Part shown: piece by piece, positions 55,185-63,987 of the stretch
Numbering within the stretch: position 1 is the first letter of the stretch
How the letters are laid out: every line of letters starts with the position of its first letter
Assembly: GCF_003602275.1 (NCBI RefSeq)
Contig: NZ_QZVT01000004.1
Coordinates: 426,463-490,462 of the forward strand
Reading direction: 5' to 3'
Source: Arthrobacter cheniae
GTDB taxonomy: Bacteria > Actinomycetota > Actinomycetes > Actinomycetales > Micrococcaceae
DNA length: 64,000 nt
The notes under the pieces: generated by a model
Databases searched by the model: none
Seen by the model: the letters and a program-made list of their open reading frames with translations, nothing else
Told to the model about the DNA's origin: nothing
Translations under genes and position numbers: made by a program

Positions 55185-55715
55185 TCAGAGGTGCTCGGGC
55201 AGGACCTCTCGGGCGAGGTCGGCGATGCGCCGCTCGTTGGGGAAGGACAACCTGCGTCCAAGCTCCTGCAGGGGTACCCAGGCGACGTCGACGGCTTCGT
55301 GGTCGGGGTCGTTGTCGATGGTCAGGTAGCCGCCGGTCGCGATGAGCAGGAAATGGTGGACGGTCTTGTGCACGCGGTGGCCGCTGACGGTGAACCAGTA
55401 GTCGATACTGCCGAGGGCGGAGACGATCCTGCCCTCTATACCGGTCTCCTCGGCGATCTCCCGGACCGCCGCCTCCTCGTTGTCCTCGACACCTTCGGGG
55501 TGGCCCTTCGGCAGACACCATTCGAGGCGTCCACCGCGATTCAACCGGGCGATGATGGCGACGTCGAGCGTCTCCTTCGAGGCATCGACGACGATTCCGC
55601 CGGCCGAGACCTCCTCCACCGTGGGCAACTGGTGCTGTACGGCAGGCATACCCGTGGTTCCCATTGACACGGTCAAAGGGGTGCGCTTCGGAGCACTTGG
55701 AACGGGTCGGTCCAT
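55185..55715 (-). CDS. NUDIX hydrolase
   Basis: This is a 176-residue protein with a complete NUDIX box: G, five residues, E, seven residues, REIAEETG (about 70-92). The preceding ARLNRGGRLEWCLPKG is also typical. It should hydrolyse a nucleoside-diphosphate-linked substrate, not identifiable here. A neighbouring NUDIX gene beside CCA transferase and MurJ is common in Actinobacteria. It is divergent from cca across 141 bp. The frame continues far upstream antisense to cca, but homology begins after the ATG at 55715. Confidence 0.88.
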   Translation of the reverse strand: MDRPVPSAPKRTPLTVSMGTTGMPAVQHQLPTVEEVSAGGIVVDASKETLDVAIIARLNRGGRLEWCLPKGHPEGVEDNEEAAVREIAEETGIEGRIVSALGSIDYWFTVSGHRVHKTVHHFLLIATGGYLTIDNDPDHEAVDVAWVPLQELGRRLSFPNERRIADLAREVLPEHL

Positions 55716-55856
55716 GCAGACCACTCTATCGATCTTTAACAGAGGACGATGACGGCGCGACCCGGCACGGGCCGGGGTGAATGGCACCGTCAGGGGCCGG
55801 TGCGGACCCGGACGCGGTGTGGTAAACGGGTCTCGATCTGGCACCCTTAAGGGACT

Positions 55857-57302
55857 ATGGCGCACCTGCTGGACACTTCGACCCTCACCGCACACCTCCC
55901 TCCCGTTGTCCTCGAGGTCGGCGAGCTCTTCGAGGACGCGGGCTACGAGCTCTCCCTGGTGGGCGGACCGGTGCGTGACCTCTTCCTCGGCAGGGTGTCG
56001 CCGGATCTCGACTTCACTACCGACGCCGATCCGGACCAGACACTCGCCGTCGTCCGGCGCTGGGCGGACGCCTACTGGGAGATCGGGCGGGCGTTCGGCA
56101 CCATCGGCCTCCGCAAGGACGGCTACCAGATCGAGATCACGACGTATCGGGCAGAGGCCTATGATCCGTCCTCGCGCAAGCCGATCGTCGCCTTCGGTAC
56201 GAGCCTGGAAGAGGACCTCGTGCGCCGTGACTTCACCATCAACGCCATGGCCCTCCGGCTGCCCTCCCTCGAACTCGTCGATCTGTTCGGCGGGGTCCGG
56301 GACCTCCACGCGGGGATTCTGCACACCCCCGGCACACCGACGTCGTCGTTCTCCGACGACCCGCTGCGCATGATGCGAGCAGCGCGCTTCGTCTCCCAGT
56401 TGGGCGTCACGGTGGCTCCGGAGGTGTCCGAGGCGATGACCAGGATGGCCGACCGCATCTCTATCATCTCGGCGGAACGCGTTCGGGATGAGCTGGTGAA
56501 GCTGATCCAGGGCGCGGCACCGGACGCCGGCATCAACATCATGGTGGACACCGGGCTGGCCGAACATGTCCTCCCGGAAGTCTCCGCCCTCCGTCTCGAA
56601 TCGGATGAGCACCACCGTCACAAGGACGTCTACCAGCACTCGCTCACTGTCCTGCGCCAGGCCTGCGAACTCGAGACGCGCGACGACGGACCGGTCCCCA
56701 CACCCGACGTCGTCCTGCGCCTCGCAGCGCTCCTGCACGACATCGGCAAGCCCGCCACCCGGAAATTCGAGCCTGGAGGAGCAGTCAGCTTCCGTCACCA
56801 CGACGCCGTCGGCGCCAAGCTCGCAGCCAAACGGCTGCGTTCGCTCCGGTTCGACAACGACACCATCAAGGCCGTCGCCCGGTTGGTCGAACTCCATATG
56901 CGGTTCTACGGCTATGGCGAGGCCGGCTGGAGTGACTCGGCAGTGCGGCGGTACGTGAGCGACGCCGGACCCCTCCTCGAGCGACTCCACCGACTGACAC
57001 GTTCCGACGTCACCACCCGGAACCGGCGCAAGGCCGAAAGGCTGGCCTTCGCATACGACGATCTCGAGGCACGCATCGCCGCGCTCGCCGACCAGGAGGA
57101 ACTGGACTCGATCCGCCCCGACCTCGACGGCGGGCAGATCATGGGCCTTCTCGGAATCCGTCCCGGCCCCGTGGTGGGGCGTGCGTACCGCTTCCTCCTC
57201 GAGGAACGCATGGAGCACGGTCCGCAGAACCCGGTCGACGCCGAGACCAAGCTCCGCCAGTGGTGGAGCGAGCAGCCCGAATCCCAGGAGAGCACACCAT
57301 GA
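55857..57302 (+). CDS. cca: CCA tRNA nucleotidyltransferase
   Basis: This is a 481-residue enzyme that adds or repairs the tRNA 3' CCA. The nucleotidyltransferase head has GGPVRDLFLG (36-45) and catalytic Asp50/Asp52 in SPDLDF, followed by the RRDFTIN motif. The C-terminal HD domain is intact (YQHS, ALLHDIGKP, FRHHD). The enzyme is needed here because none of the three tRNA genes in the window encodes CCA. The stop overlaps the next gene by four bases. Confidence 0.94.
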   Translation: MAHLLDTSTLTAHLPPVVLEVGELFEDAGYELSLVGGPVRDLFLGRVSPDLDFTTDADPDQTLAVVRRWADAYWEIGRAFGTIGLRKDGYQIEITTYRAEAYDPSSRKPIVAFGTSLEEDLVRRDFTINAMALRLPSLELVDLFGGVRDLHAGILHTPGTPTSSFSDDPLRMMRAARFVSQLGVTVAPEVSEAMTRMADRISIISAERVRDELVKLIQGAAPDAGINIMVDTGLAEHVLPEVSALRLESDEHHRHKDVYQHSLTVLRQACELETRDDGPVPTPDVVLRLAALLHDIGKPATRKFEPGGAVSFRHHDAVGAKLAAKRLRSLRFDNDTIKAVARLVELHMRFYGYGEAGWSDSAVRRYVSDAGPLLERLHRLTRSDVTTRNRRKAERLAFAYDDLEARIAALADQEELDSIRPDLDGGQIMGLLGIRPGPVVGRAYRFLLEERMEHGPQNPVDAETKLRQWWSEQPESQESTP

Positions 57303-57949
57303 AGCCGATGACAGGCGCAGCAGCAGCGGACCCCACCGCCGCAGGAACTCCCCTTCCGAAGCTTTGGCTCCTGCGGCACGGCGAGACGGAGTGGTCCAGG
57401 GATGGTCGCTACACGGGGTTGACGGATCTGCCGCTGACCGGGCATGGAGAGGAGCAGGCGCTGGCTGCGCGTGAGCACTTCGCAGGCATCGATTTCGATC
57501 TCGTGGTCACCTCACCGCTGCAGCGCGCTGTCCGCACGGCAGAACTAGCGGGCTTTCCCGACGCGGAGATCCTTCCCTTCGCTCACGAGTGGGACTACGG
57601 CGACAACGAGGGCCGCGACAGTGCAGTCGTCCGCAAGGAAAATCCGGGCTACCTGATCTGGAAGGACGGGGTTCCCAACGGCGAGACGCTGAACCAGGTC
57701 TCGGAGCGTGCGGACCGCGTCATCTCACGGGTACAGGCAGGCTGTGGTACTCCTGCGGACAGGGATCCCGATGCGAAGCCCGTGCAGAATGCGCTCCTCG
57801 TGGCACACGGGCACTTCCTGCGGATCGTCGCGGCGAGGTGGCTGCAGCTCGACGCCATCGAGGGTCGTCACTTCGTCCTCGGCACGGCTGCTGTCTGCGC
57901 GCTCGGCTGGGACAAGCACACGCCGGCTATCGTGCACTGGAACCTTTAG
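57299..57949 (+). CDS. Histidine phosphatase family protein
   Basis: This is a 216-residue protein of the phosphoglycerate-mutase-like branch. The phospho-accepting His27 is in LLRHGETEW; TSPLQRAVRTAE, WDYGDNEGR and the second active-site His in VAHGHFLRI are present. It probably dephosphorylates a small molecule; it is not the glycolytic mutase, judging by length and motifs. It is translationally coupled to cca (ATGA). Confidence 0.88.
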   Translation: MKPMTGAAAADPTAAGTPLPKLWLLRHGETEWSRDGRYTGLTDLPLTGHGEEQALAAREHFAGIDFDLVVTSPLQRAVRTAELAGFPDAEILPFAHEWDYGDNEGRDSAVVRKENPGYLIWKDGVPNGETLNQVSERADRVISRVQAGCGTPADRDPDAKPVQNALLVAHGHFLRIVAARWLQLDAIEGRHFVLGTAAVCALGWDKHTPAIVHWNL

Positions 57950-58032
57950 GACCTCATCGGGCGGCATGCCCCACGCCCGCCGGCAGGAAGTACTTCCCGC
58001 GAAATTACCTGAATGAATATTTGTACAAGGCT

Positions 58033-58125
58033 ATGCCAAAAGGTAATTCATACGGTAGCTTTATGTACGTGCCATTGGGCCTTCCCAACTTGAAGTTCGG
58101 GGAACGCCTGGCCGCACGACCGTAG
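58033..58125 (+). CDS. Possible 30-residue peptide
   Basis: ATG at 58033 opens a 30-codon frame giving MPKGNSYGSFMYVPLGLPN followed by LKFGERLAARP. The codons are less G+C rich than the neighbours and the upstream AAGG is too close for a good ribosome site. It has no recognised family. It is listed because it lies in line with two further short frames. Confidence 0.2.
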   Translation: MPKGNSYGSFMYVPLGLPNLKFGERLAARP

Positions 58126-58154
58126 GTGATATCAACGAATTGGAGGTGGAGATT

Positions 58155-58223
58155 GTGAATACTATGTCCGGCGGTGCCCTTGCCCGCGGCGCCAATCCTG
58201 CCTTCGTCATTCGTTCGCACTAG
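58155..58223 (+). CDS. Possible 22-residue peptide with strong ribosome site
   Basis: A GTG at 58155 follows GGAGGTGGAG with good spacing and opens 22 codons (VNTMSGGALARGANPAFVIR, then SH and TAG). A hairpin follows 12 bases after the stop. It may be a leader peptide, a small secreted or signalling peptide, or chance; no family is recognised. Confidence 0.3.
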   Translation: MNTMSGGALARGANPAFVIRSH

Positions 58224-58357
58224 GAAGTTCGCGCACCGGCGTCAGCCGGTTGATCGCTCTACCACCCTCGCACCCGTGTGCGGCTTCCTTCCTTTTCATT
58301 TCAGCAATGCCAATTCGCGGCATTTCTGCGCCTGAATGCACCTATTGAAAGTCGATA

Positions 58358-58735
58358 ATGCCCAATTCCCAGCCCAACCATGTCCAATTCGTCAATAAGG
58401 CTGCACCGTCAGCGGCCCCTCCCTCCGGGACGGTGGCCGAAGGACGTGCCCTGCCACCTCCACCCGTTGCGCTGGAATCTGCAGCCGGCGGTGAATTCAT
58501 CATGAGCGGATCACTGACACCCCTCCCGCCCGGCGCCGGTCCCGTACAGGACCTGTCGGGTGTGCCATCGGTTTCCATGCCCGGTTTCCACCATAGGAAG
58601 GATGTGCAGCGCATGCTCGGGAGATGGAGGAACGGGTTCTCCCTCTGGGGACGGATCCTGTCCAGCCAGTCCCGCGGCCCTTGGGACGATTCACAACGGT
58701 TCGAGCAACCGAGCCACAGGCTGTACATCAAGTGA
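58358..58735 (+). CDS. Hypothetical protein upstream of mshA
   Basis: This is a 125-residue frame from ATG at 58358 to TGA. The product is Pro/Ser/Ala rich in the first half and Arg/Trp/Ser rich in the second (RMLGRWRNGFSLWGRILSS). It has no signal peptide, membrane helix or known motif, and codon use is less biased than in real neighbours. A good terminator begins 30 bases after the stop, which supports a transcript here. The ribosome site is weak. An internal ATG at 58502 could start a 77-residue version. Confidence 0.35.
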   Translation: MPNSQPNHVQFVNKAAPSAAPPSGTVAEGRALPPPPVALESAAGGEFIMSGSLTPLPPGAGPVQDLSGVPSVSMPGFHHRKDVQRMLGRWRNGFSLWGRILSSQSRGPWDDSQRFEQPSHRLYIK

Positions 58736-58765
58736 CGGACCCGAGGATCATCACGACAATGAGCG

Positions 58766-58796
58766 AAGCCCGCGCTTCCCGGCGCGGGCTTTCGCC
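58766..58796 (+). terminator. Rho-independent-like terminator before mshA
   Basis: AAGCCCGCGC (58766-58775) and GCGCGGGCTT (58782-58791) form a perfect 10-bp stem with a six-base loop, followed by TCGCC. It would end a rightward transcript coming from the 57950-58735 region. Confidence 0.75.
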
Positions 58797-58921
58797 TTGA
58801 AGGTCGGTGTTCGTATGCCCGGTATATCTGGGCCGGAATTCGGTGCACGAACAGCGCGTTATAGGGTCGTGAGGGTCACTCGACCGGCTCCCTTCCCCAC
58901 GCCGGTCGGAAGGGAGAAGGT

Positions 58922-60169
58922 GTGTCAGGCGTCCGGCGCGTAGCCATGCTGTCCCTGCACACCTCACCCCTCGAGCAACCCGGCAGGGGAGACGCGGGCG
59001 GCATGAACGTCTACGTCCGGAGCACGGCCCTCGAACTCGCACGCGTGGGGATCGACGTCGAGATCTTCACGCGCGCGGCGGGCGAGGGGCGTCCGAGCCG
59101 TGAGGTGCTGGGCGACGGCGTCGTGGTCCACCATCTCGAGGCAGGACCCCGCAAGCGCATCCCCAAGGAATCCCTCCCAGGGCTCACTGGAACCTTCGCC
59201 GACGCGATCACTGACGCCGCGCACCTCCTTGCAGACGGTCATTTCGATGTCCTGCACTCCCACTACTGGGTGTCCGGGACAGTGGGCCTCACGCTCAGCA
59301 GGCAGATGAACCTGCCCCTCGTGCACTCGATGCACACCATGGCGAAGGTCAAGGACCTGCGGATGAAGTCGCTCGGCACACCAGAGCCGGCCGAGAGGAT
59401 CGCCGGCGAGCAGGACATCGTCACCGGCGCAGCGCGGCTCATCGCGAATACGAGCACCGAGGCTGCCGAACTCGTCTCGCTCTACGGCGCCTCAGTGGAC
59501 CGCATCGACGTCGTGGCTCCCGGCGTGGACCTCTCGACCTTCCATCCCGGCGACCGACGTGCCGCGAGGGCCGCTCTCGGCTTCCCGTTGAAGCAGTTCC
59601 ACGTGGTCTTCGCCGGTCGGATCCAAAAGCTGAAGGGCCCCCAGGTGCTTGTTGCCGCGGCCGAGGAGCTCCGCCGTCGTCGGCCCGACATCCCCTTCAC
59701 CGTGAGCATCCTCGGTTCCGGCAGCGGATCGGAGGCACTCGCCCTGCAGCCCCTCATCGACGACGCCGAGCTGACCGAGGACATCCGGCTCTATCCGCCC
59801 GTCACCGCCACGAATCTCGCGCAGTGGTTCCGGTCGGCCGACGCGGTCGTCATGCCGTCCTTCAGCGAGTCCTTCGGCCTCGTGGCGCTCGAAGCACAGG
59901 CCTGCGGTACCCCGGTCATCGCCGCGAACGTCGGCGGACTGCCGCAGGCCATCAGCGACGGGCGGAGCGGACTTCTCGTGGACGGGCATTCCGCGAGCGG
60001 CTGGGCCGATGCCCTCGAGCGGTTGTACGACGACATGCGCCTGCGGGAGTCGCTTGGGCGAGGGGCCGCCACGCACGCACTCGCCTTCGGTTGGCAGCGC
60101 ACCGCCCTGCTGACCGCACAGAGTTACCGCACCGCTGTGGAGCGCTTCTCACCCGCGACCGCGGGCTGA
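58922..60169 (+). CDS. mshA: D-inositol-3-phosphate glycosyltransferase MshA
   Basis: This is a 415-residue GT-B (GT4) glycosyltransferase. It joins GlcNAc from UDP-GlcNAc to 1-L-inositol-1-phosphate, the first step of mycothiol synthesis. The N-terminal GGMNVYVRSTALELARVG, the HSHYWVSG segment, the donor site VFAGRIQKLKGP and SFSESFGLVALEAQACG (EX7E motif) are all present. The GTG start follows GGGAGAAGG closely. Mycothiol is the main low-molecular-weight thiol of Actinobacteria, so this complements the thioredoxin system encoded nearby. Confidence 0.93.
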   Translation: MSGVRRVAMLSLHTSPLEQPGRGDAGGMNVYVRSTALELARVGIDVEIFTRAAGEGRPSREVLGDGVVVHHLEAGPRKRIPKESLPGLTGTFADAITDAAHLLADGHFDVLHSHYWVSGTVGLTLSRQMNLPLVHSMHTMAKVKDLRMKSLGTPEPAERIAGEQDIVTGAARLIANTSTEAAELVSLYGASVDRIDVVAPGVDLSTFHPGDRRAARAALGFPLKQFHVVFAGRIQKLKGPQVLVAAAEELRRRRPDIPFTVSILGSGSGSEALALQPLIDDAELTEDIRLYPPVTATNLAQWFRSADAVVMPSFSESFGLVALEAQACGTPVIAANVGGLPQAISDGRSGLLVDGHSASGWADALERLYDDMRLRESLGRGAATHALAFGWQRTALLTAQSYRTAVERFSPATAG

Positions 60170-60193
60170 AGCACGCCGTCGACGCCGCCTAGG

Positions 60194-60973
60194 ATGGGAG
60201 GTGTGATTCCCTCCGAGCTCGCTGCGTACCTCGATTCCGTCCGCATCACCGGCAAGGTGGCGACCTCGCGACAGGACAACCTCAAGCACATGCGCCTGTT
60301 CCTCGAGGGGAACGAGAACCTCGAGTTCGGCGTCCGGCTGACGCGGGACTGGACGTACGACGACGTCTTCGACCTCATGCACGAGCGCGTGGGAATCAGC
60401 CCCGACCGCGGTCATCTCGGGGGCGATGACACCATCGACGCCGCCCTCTGCGTCGCCGCACTCGACCGTTTCGCCGACCGCCTGGGTACCTCCGCCCATC
60501 GGGGGGATCGGATCCTCTTCGCGACCGGGCATCCGGCAGGCTTGCTGCCCGTTCACGCAGCTTTGGCACGGGGCGCCGCGGCCGCCGGTGCCACCGTGGT
60601 GCAGGTGTCCGAGGGACGCCGCTTCGGTGCGGGCGACATCCGACAGATCTTCGGGGTGCTGGTATGGCACCAGCACGGCGGCCTGATGCACACGCACCTG
60701 CCGGAACCCATGCGGTTGAGCCTGCAAACCCTCGCCGGTGAGGGTCTCGATATGCCCGACCTTGTCGTTGCTGATCACGGGTGGGCAGGACAGGCAGCCA
60801 GCGCAGGCCTGCCGACCATCGGATTCGCCGACTGCAACGATCCGGGACTCTTCGTCTCCGAGGCGCAGGGGCAGATCGAGGTAGCCGTCCCGCTCGACGA
60901 CAACGTATGTCCGGGGCTCTACGATCCGCTGATCGCCTACGTCCTCGATCGCGCCGGGTTGCCTCCGGCATGA
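60194..60973 (+). CDS. Uncharacterised phosphatase-like protein
   Basis: This is a 259-residue soluble protein of a type I recognise only as an actinobacterial family annotated as phosphatase in databases. Notable segments are GGDDTIDAALCVAALDRFADRLG, an ATGHPAGLLPVH motif, a HQHGGLMHTH region and a late DLVVADHGWAGQAASAGLPTIGFADCNDPGLF segment. The conserved His and Asp residues suggest metal or phosphate binding, but no established catalytic signature is visible. The start is unsettled between ATG 60194 and GTG 60203. It lies 24 bp after mshA and 26 bp before fhs. Confidence 0.6.
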   Translation: MGGVIPSELAAYLDSVRITGKVATSRQDNLKHMRLFLEGNENLEFGVRLTRDWTYDDVFDLMHERVGISPDRGHLGGDDTIDAALCVAALDRFADRLGTSAHRGDRILFATGHPAGLLPVHAALARGAAAAGATVVQVSEGRRFGAGDIRQIFGVLVWHQHGGLMHTHLPEPMRLSLQTLAGEGLDMPDLVVADHGWAGQAASAGLPTIGFADCNDPGLFVSEAQGQIEVAVPLDDNVCPGLYDPLIAYVLDRAGLPPA

Positions 60974-60999
60974 CACGAAGGCGCTGATAGGTTTGCTGC

Positions 61000-62667
61000 A
61001 TGAGCGATCTTGAGATTGCCCGCGCCGCCGCGGTCAGGCCCATCGGGGACATAGCCGACGCGGCGGGCATACCGCGCGAGGCGCTCGAGCTCCACGGTCA
61101 CTTCAAGGCGAAGATCGACCCACGACTGCTCCCTGACAACGGCCGGGTGCCCGGCAAGGTGGTCCTGGTCAGCGCCATGAGCCCGACTCCGGCGGGGGAG
61201 GGTAAGTCCACCTGCACCGTCGGCCTCGCCGACTCGCTCTCCAGGGCCGGCCGGCGCGTGATGATCGCGCTCCGCGAGCCGTCCCTTGGTCCGGTGCTGG
61301 GCATGAAGGGAGGCGCGACGGGCGGCGGGCTCTCGCAGGTGCTACCCATGGACGAGATAAACCTGCATTTCACGGGTGACTTCCACGCCATCACCTCGGC
61401 GAACAACGCATTGGCCGCCCTGATCGACAACCACATCCACCAAGGGAACGAGCTCGGGATCGATCCGCGCCGGATCACGTTCAAGCGTGTCCTCGACGTC
61501 AACGACAGGGCTCTCCGCGAGGTCGTCATCGGGCTCGGCGGACCGGCTCAGGGTACACCGCGGCAGGACGGGTTCGACATCACCGTCGCCTCGGAGATCA
61601 TGGCGGTCTTCTGCCTGGCCCGGGACCTCGACGACCTCAAGGCGCGCCTCTCTGCCATCACCTTCGGTTACACCTTCGAACGCACGCCGCTGACCGTCGG
61701 CGACCTGGGCGTCGAGGGTGCCCTGGCGCTGCTACTCAGGGACGCCATCAAGCCGAACCTCGTGCAGACCATTGCCGGCACACCGGCCCTTGTGCACGGC
61801 GGACCCTTCGCGAATATCGCCCATGGTTGCAATTCGGTGATCGCCACGCGGACGGCCCGGAGCCTCGCCGATATCGTGGTGACGGAGGCAGGGTTCGGAG
61901 CGGACCTCGGGGCCGAGAAGTACATGGACATCAAGGCCCGCGTCGCGGATGTCGCGCCCGACGCCGTCGTCATCGTCGCGACCATCCGTGCCCTGAAGAT
62001 GCACGGCGGAGTAGCGAAGGCCGATCTCTCGGAACCCGATGTCGAAGCCCTCCGGCACGGGAGCGCCAACCTGCTCCGTCATGTGCGGAACATCGAGAGG
62101 TTCGGCATCGCACCCGTTGTCGCCGTCAACAGGTTCGGGACGGACACGGATGAGGAGCTCGACTGGCTCATCTCCTGGTGCGCAGGCGAAGGCATCGACG
62201 CCGCCGTCGCCGATGTGTGGGGCCAGGGCGGTGGTGGACCCGGCGGGGACGAGCTCGCGGCGAAGGTGCTCGCCGCCCTCGAGCGGCCCGTCACCTTTTC
62301 CCATCTCTACTCCCTCGACCTCTCCGTCGAGGACAAGATCCGCACGATCGTCCAGGAGATCTACGGGGCCGACGGGGTCGACTTCTCGGTGCCCGCCCTG
62401 CGACGACTCAAGGAGATCGAGGCGAACGGCTGGTCGCGCCTGCCCGTCTGCATGGCCAAGACGCAGTACTCGTTCTCCGATGACCCGAGCGTGCTCGGCG
62501 CGCCGAAGGGGTTCACTGTCCACGTCCGTGACCTGATCCCGAAGACAGGGGCGGGCTTCATCGTCGCCCTGACGGGATCCGTGATGACGATGCCGGGACT
62601 GCCGAAAGAGCCTGCCGCCCTCCGGATGGACGTCGACGCCGAGGGCAACGCCGTCGGACTGTTCTAG
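61000..62667 (+). CDS. fhs: Formate-tetrahydrofolate ligase
   Basis: This is a 555-residue enzyme that makes 10-formyl-tetrahydrofolate from formate, THF and ATP. The P-loop-like PTPAGEGKS is at 62-70, [18 protein letters not shown] follows at about 94-111, and [11 protein letters not shown] and ALKMHGG are further family signatures. Length matches the family. It is probably cotranscribed with the preceding gene (26-bp gap). It feeds one-carbon units to purine and formyl-methionine synthesis. Confidence 0.95.
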   Translation: MSDLEIARAAAVRPIGDIADAAGIPREALELHGHFKAKIDPRLLPDNGRVPGKVVLVSAMSPTPAGEGKSTCTVGLADSLSRAGRRVMIALREPSLGPVLGMKGGATGGGLSQVLPMDEINLHFTGDFHAITSANNALAALIDNHIHQGNELGIDPRRITFKRVLDVNDRALREVVIGLGGPAQGTPRQDGFDITVASEIMAVFCLARDLDDLKARLSAITFGYTFERTPLTVGDLGVEGALALLLRDAIKPNLVQTIAGTPALVHGGPFANIAHGCNSVIATRTARSLADIVVTEAGFGADLGAEKYMDIKARVADVAPDAVVIVATIRALKMHGGVAKADLSEPDVEALRHGSANLLRHVRNIERFGIAPVVAVNRFGTDTDEELDWLISWCAGEGIDAAVADVWGQGGGGPGGDELAAKVLAALERPVTFSHLYSLDLSVEDKIRTIVQEIYGADGVDFSVPALRRLKEIEANGWSRLPVCMAKTQYSFSDDPSVLGAPKGFTVHVRDLIPKTGAGFIVALTGSVMTMPGLPKEPAALRMDVDAEGNAVGLF

Positions 62668-62709
62668 CCGCCCTCTCCAGCCCTCCTGTCCGGCGCGGGC
62701 CGCTCCAGG

Positions 62710-63207
62710 TCAGGTGCCGACACGCGCCGAAGTGACGCGGACGATCGCCGTCGTCTGCCGTCGTCTCGGGCGCACCGTCAGGTAGAGCGCGGCGACGCCT
62801 GCGACGACGACGGCGACCACGAACCAGGCCGTGGCGGGATCGCTCACAAGCAGGCGCGGAATCGCGCGGGAGGGAACACCAGCAGCGAAGCCGAACGCTG
62901 CCAGGAGACCGAGATAGCTGCCGACCATGTTCATCAGGTGTCCCGGGATGTTCCCCCTCACCGCTGCCAGAATGCCGAGGCTCACCGTGACGACCGTGAA
63001 CGCCGACAGGCCGTGGAGCCAGCTGTAGCGTCCGTCGGTCACGATCCAGAAGCTGCTTCCGCACACGTAGTACATGGAGGCGGCCCACGTATAGCCGAGG
63101 ACGCGGTGGGTGCGGTCGCGCCGTCGACGGAGGATATTCACCGGCCCGATGACCAGTGCGACGAGGGCTGCGACGACATGCGTTGCGAGAAGCGGGTTCC
63201 AGTCCAT
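62710..63207 (-). CDS. DUF2306 family membrane protein
   Basis: This is a 165-residue protein with four to five membrane helices. The early HVVAALVALVIGPVNILRRRRDRTHRVLGYTWA segment, with its His/Arg cluster between helices 1 and 2, matches DUF2306, as does WLHGLSAFTVV. Function is unknown. It is divergent from a MerR regulator whose likely operator lies in the short gap, so its expression is probably controlled by that regulator. Confidence 0.75.
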   Translation of the reverse strand: MDWNPLLATHVVAALVALVIGPVNILRRRRDRTHRVLGYTWAASMYYVCGSSFWIVTDGRYSWLHGLSAFTVVTVSLGILAAVRGNIPGHLMNMVGSYLGLLAAFGFAAGVPSRAIPRLLVSDPATAWFVVAVVVAGVAALYLTVRPRRRQTTAIVRVTSARVGT

Positions 63208-63215
63208 GTTGTTAG

Positions 63216-63230
63216 GATAGTTCTACTATC
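63216..63230. promoter_or_regulatory. Palindrome between the DUF2306 and MerR genes
   Basis: GATAG (63216-63220) and CTATC (63226-63230) flank TTCTA. The site starts nine bases upstream of the DUF2306 start codon and is the best candidate operator for the MerR protein. Confidence 0.5.
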
Positions 63231-63310
63231 TCGTGATGGATATCAGGACAGCTGATGCGTGTGCAGCTATCCCACCCGCCGTTGTACGCACTTGTGGAAG
63301 GAGCGCCTGG

Positions 63311-63931
63311 ATGAGGCTCGGCGAACTCAGCGAGGCGAGTGGGATCAGCGCTGCGAGCATCAAGTTCTACCTTCGCTCAGGGCTGCTGGAGGCGGGCGAC
63401 GCCATCCATCCGACCAGGGCGGCCTACGGGATTCGGCACGTGCGGCGGCTACGGCTCATTCAGGGTCTCCGGGCCTCCATCGGCCTGGGCCTGGAGGACA
63501 TCCGCCGGATCATCGACGCGTCCGCCGGCGCCGACGCCTCGGCCGAGCAGCGGCTCGCCCTGCTGGCAACGGTGCAATCGGTGGTCCTGGGATACCGCGG
63601 AGACGGCGTGCGCGAGTCCGCGGCAGTCGACGATCTCGTCCAAGTGATGGGGTGGGCCGATGAGGAGAGCGGAGCGCGTGCCGCCGTCGGTGAGCACCTC
63701 GCCGTGATGGAGGCTGCCGGCGTGGTCACGGACCCAGCGGTCCTGGCCTCCTACGCACGGGCGGCCGACGCCATCGCCGAAGCACAACTGGCGGTCACCG
63801 ACGTGCAGGAGAGCATCGAGGAGTTCATCCTGACGGCGGCGATCGGAATGCACCTGCACAACCAGCTCATCCTCGCGCTCGTCGCCCTTGCCCAGGCGAG
63901 CCACTCCATCCGGCGGTACGGTGCACGGTGA
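63311..63931 (+). CDS. MerR-family transcriptional regulator
   Basis: This is a 206-residue regulator. The MerR winged helix (about 1-70) has the MRLGELSEASGISAASIKFYLRSGLL segment and a HVRRLRLIQGLRAS..LGLEDIRRI second half. A helical C-terminal effector domain (about 75-206) contains no cysteine cluster, which argues against a metal sensor. The ATG at 63311 follows GAAGGAG by seven bases; an upstream ATG at 63233 would add 26 unlikely residues. It probably regulates itself and the divergent DUF2306 gene. Confidence 0.85.
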   Translation: MRLGELSEASGISAASIKFYLRSGLLEAGDAIHPTRAAYGIRHVRRLRLIQGLRASIGLGLEDIRRIIDASAGADASAEQRLALLATVQSVVLGYRGDGVRESAAVDDLVQVMGWADEESGARAAVGEHLAVMEAAGVVTDPAVLASYARAADAIAEAQLAVTDVQESIEEFILTAAIGMHLHNQLILALVALAQASHSIRRYGAR

Positions 63932-63946
63932 CGCGGCCCGGTTAGA

Positions 63947-63987
63947 GATGAGGAGGGCGGGACACGACGTGTCCCGCCCCCCTCATC
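63947..63987 (+). terminator. Terminator hairpin after the MerR gene
   Basis: A 19-bp stem with one mismatch (GATGAGGAGGGCGGGACAC against 63969-63987) and a GAC loop, 15 bases after the stop. There is no T tract. Confidence 0.75.

Larger units (their letters stand above)
57950..58357. other. Peptide-rich intergenic region upstream of the 58358 ORF
   Basis: About 400 bp with an A+T-rich start. It holds an inverted repeat ATTACCT/AGGTAAT (about 58003-58009 and 58040-58046), two candidate micro-ORFs (58033 and 58155), and a hairpin ACCGGC/GCCGGT at 58235-58250 with a T-rich stretch about 35 bases later. No gene of normal length is supported. Confidence 0.45.

Noticed and set aside
55716..57218. 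Upstream extension of the NUDIX frame across the complement of cca
   Set aside because: Only the part after the ATG at 55715 shows NUDIX homology; the rest mirrors the CCA-adding enzyme.
58342..58848. 168-codon minus-strand ORF upstream of mshA
   Set aside because: It passes through the terminator hairpin at 58766 and lacks a ribosome site; the plus-strand frame is slightly better supported.
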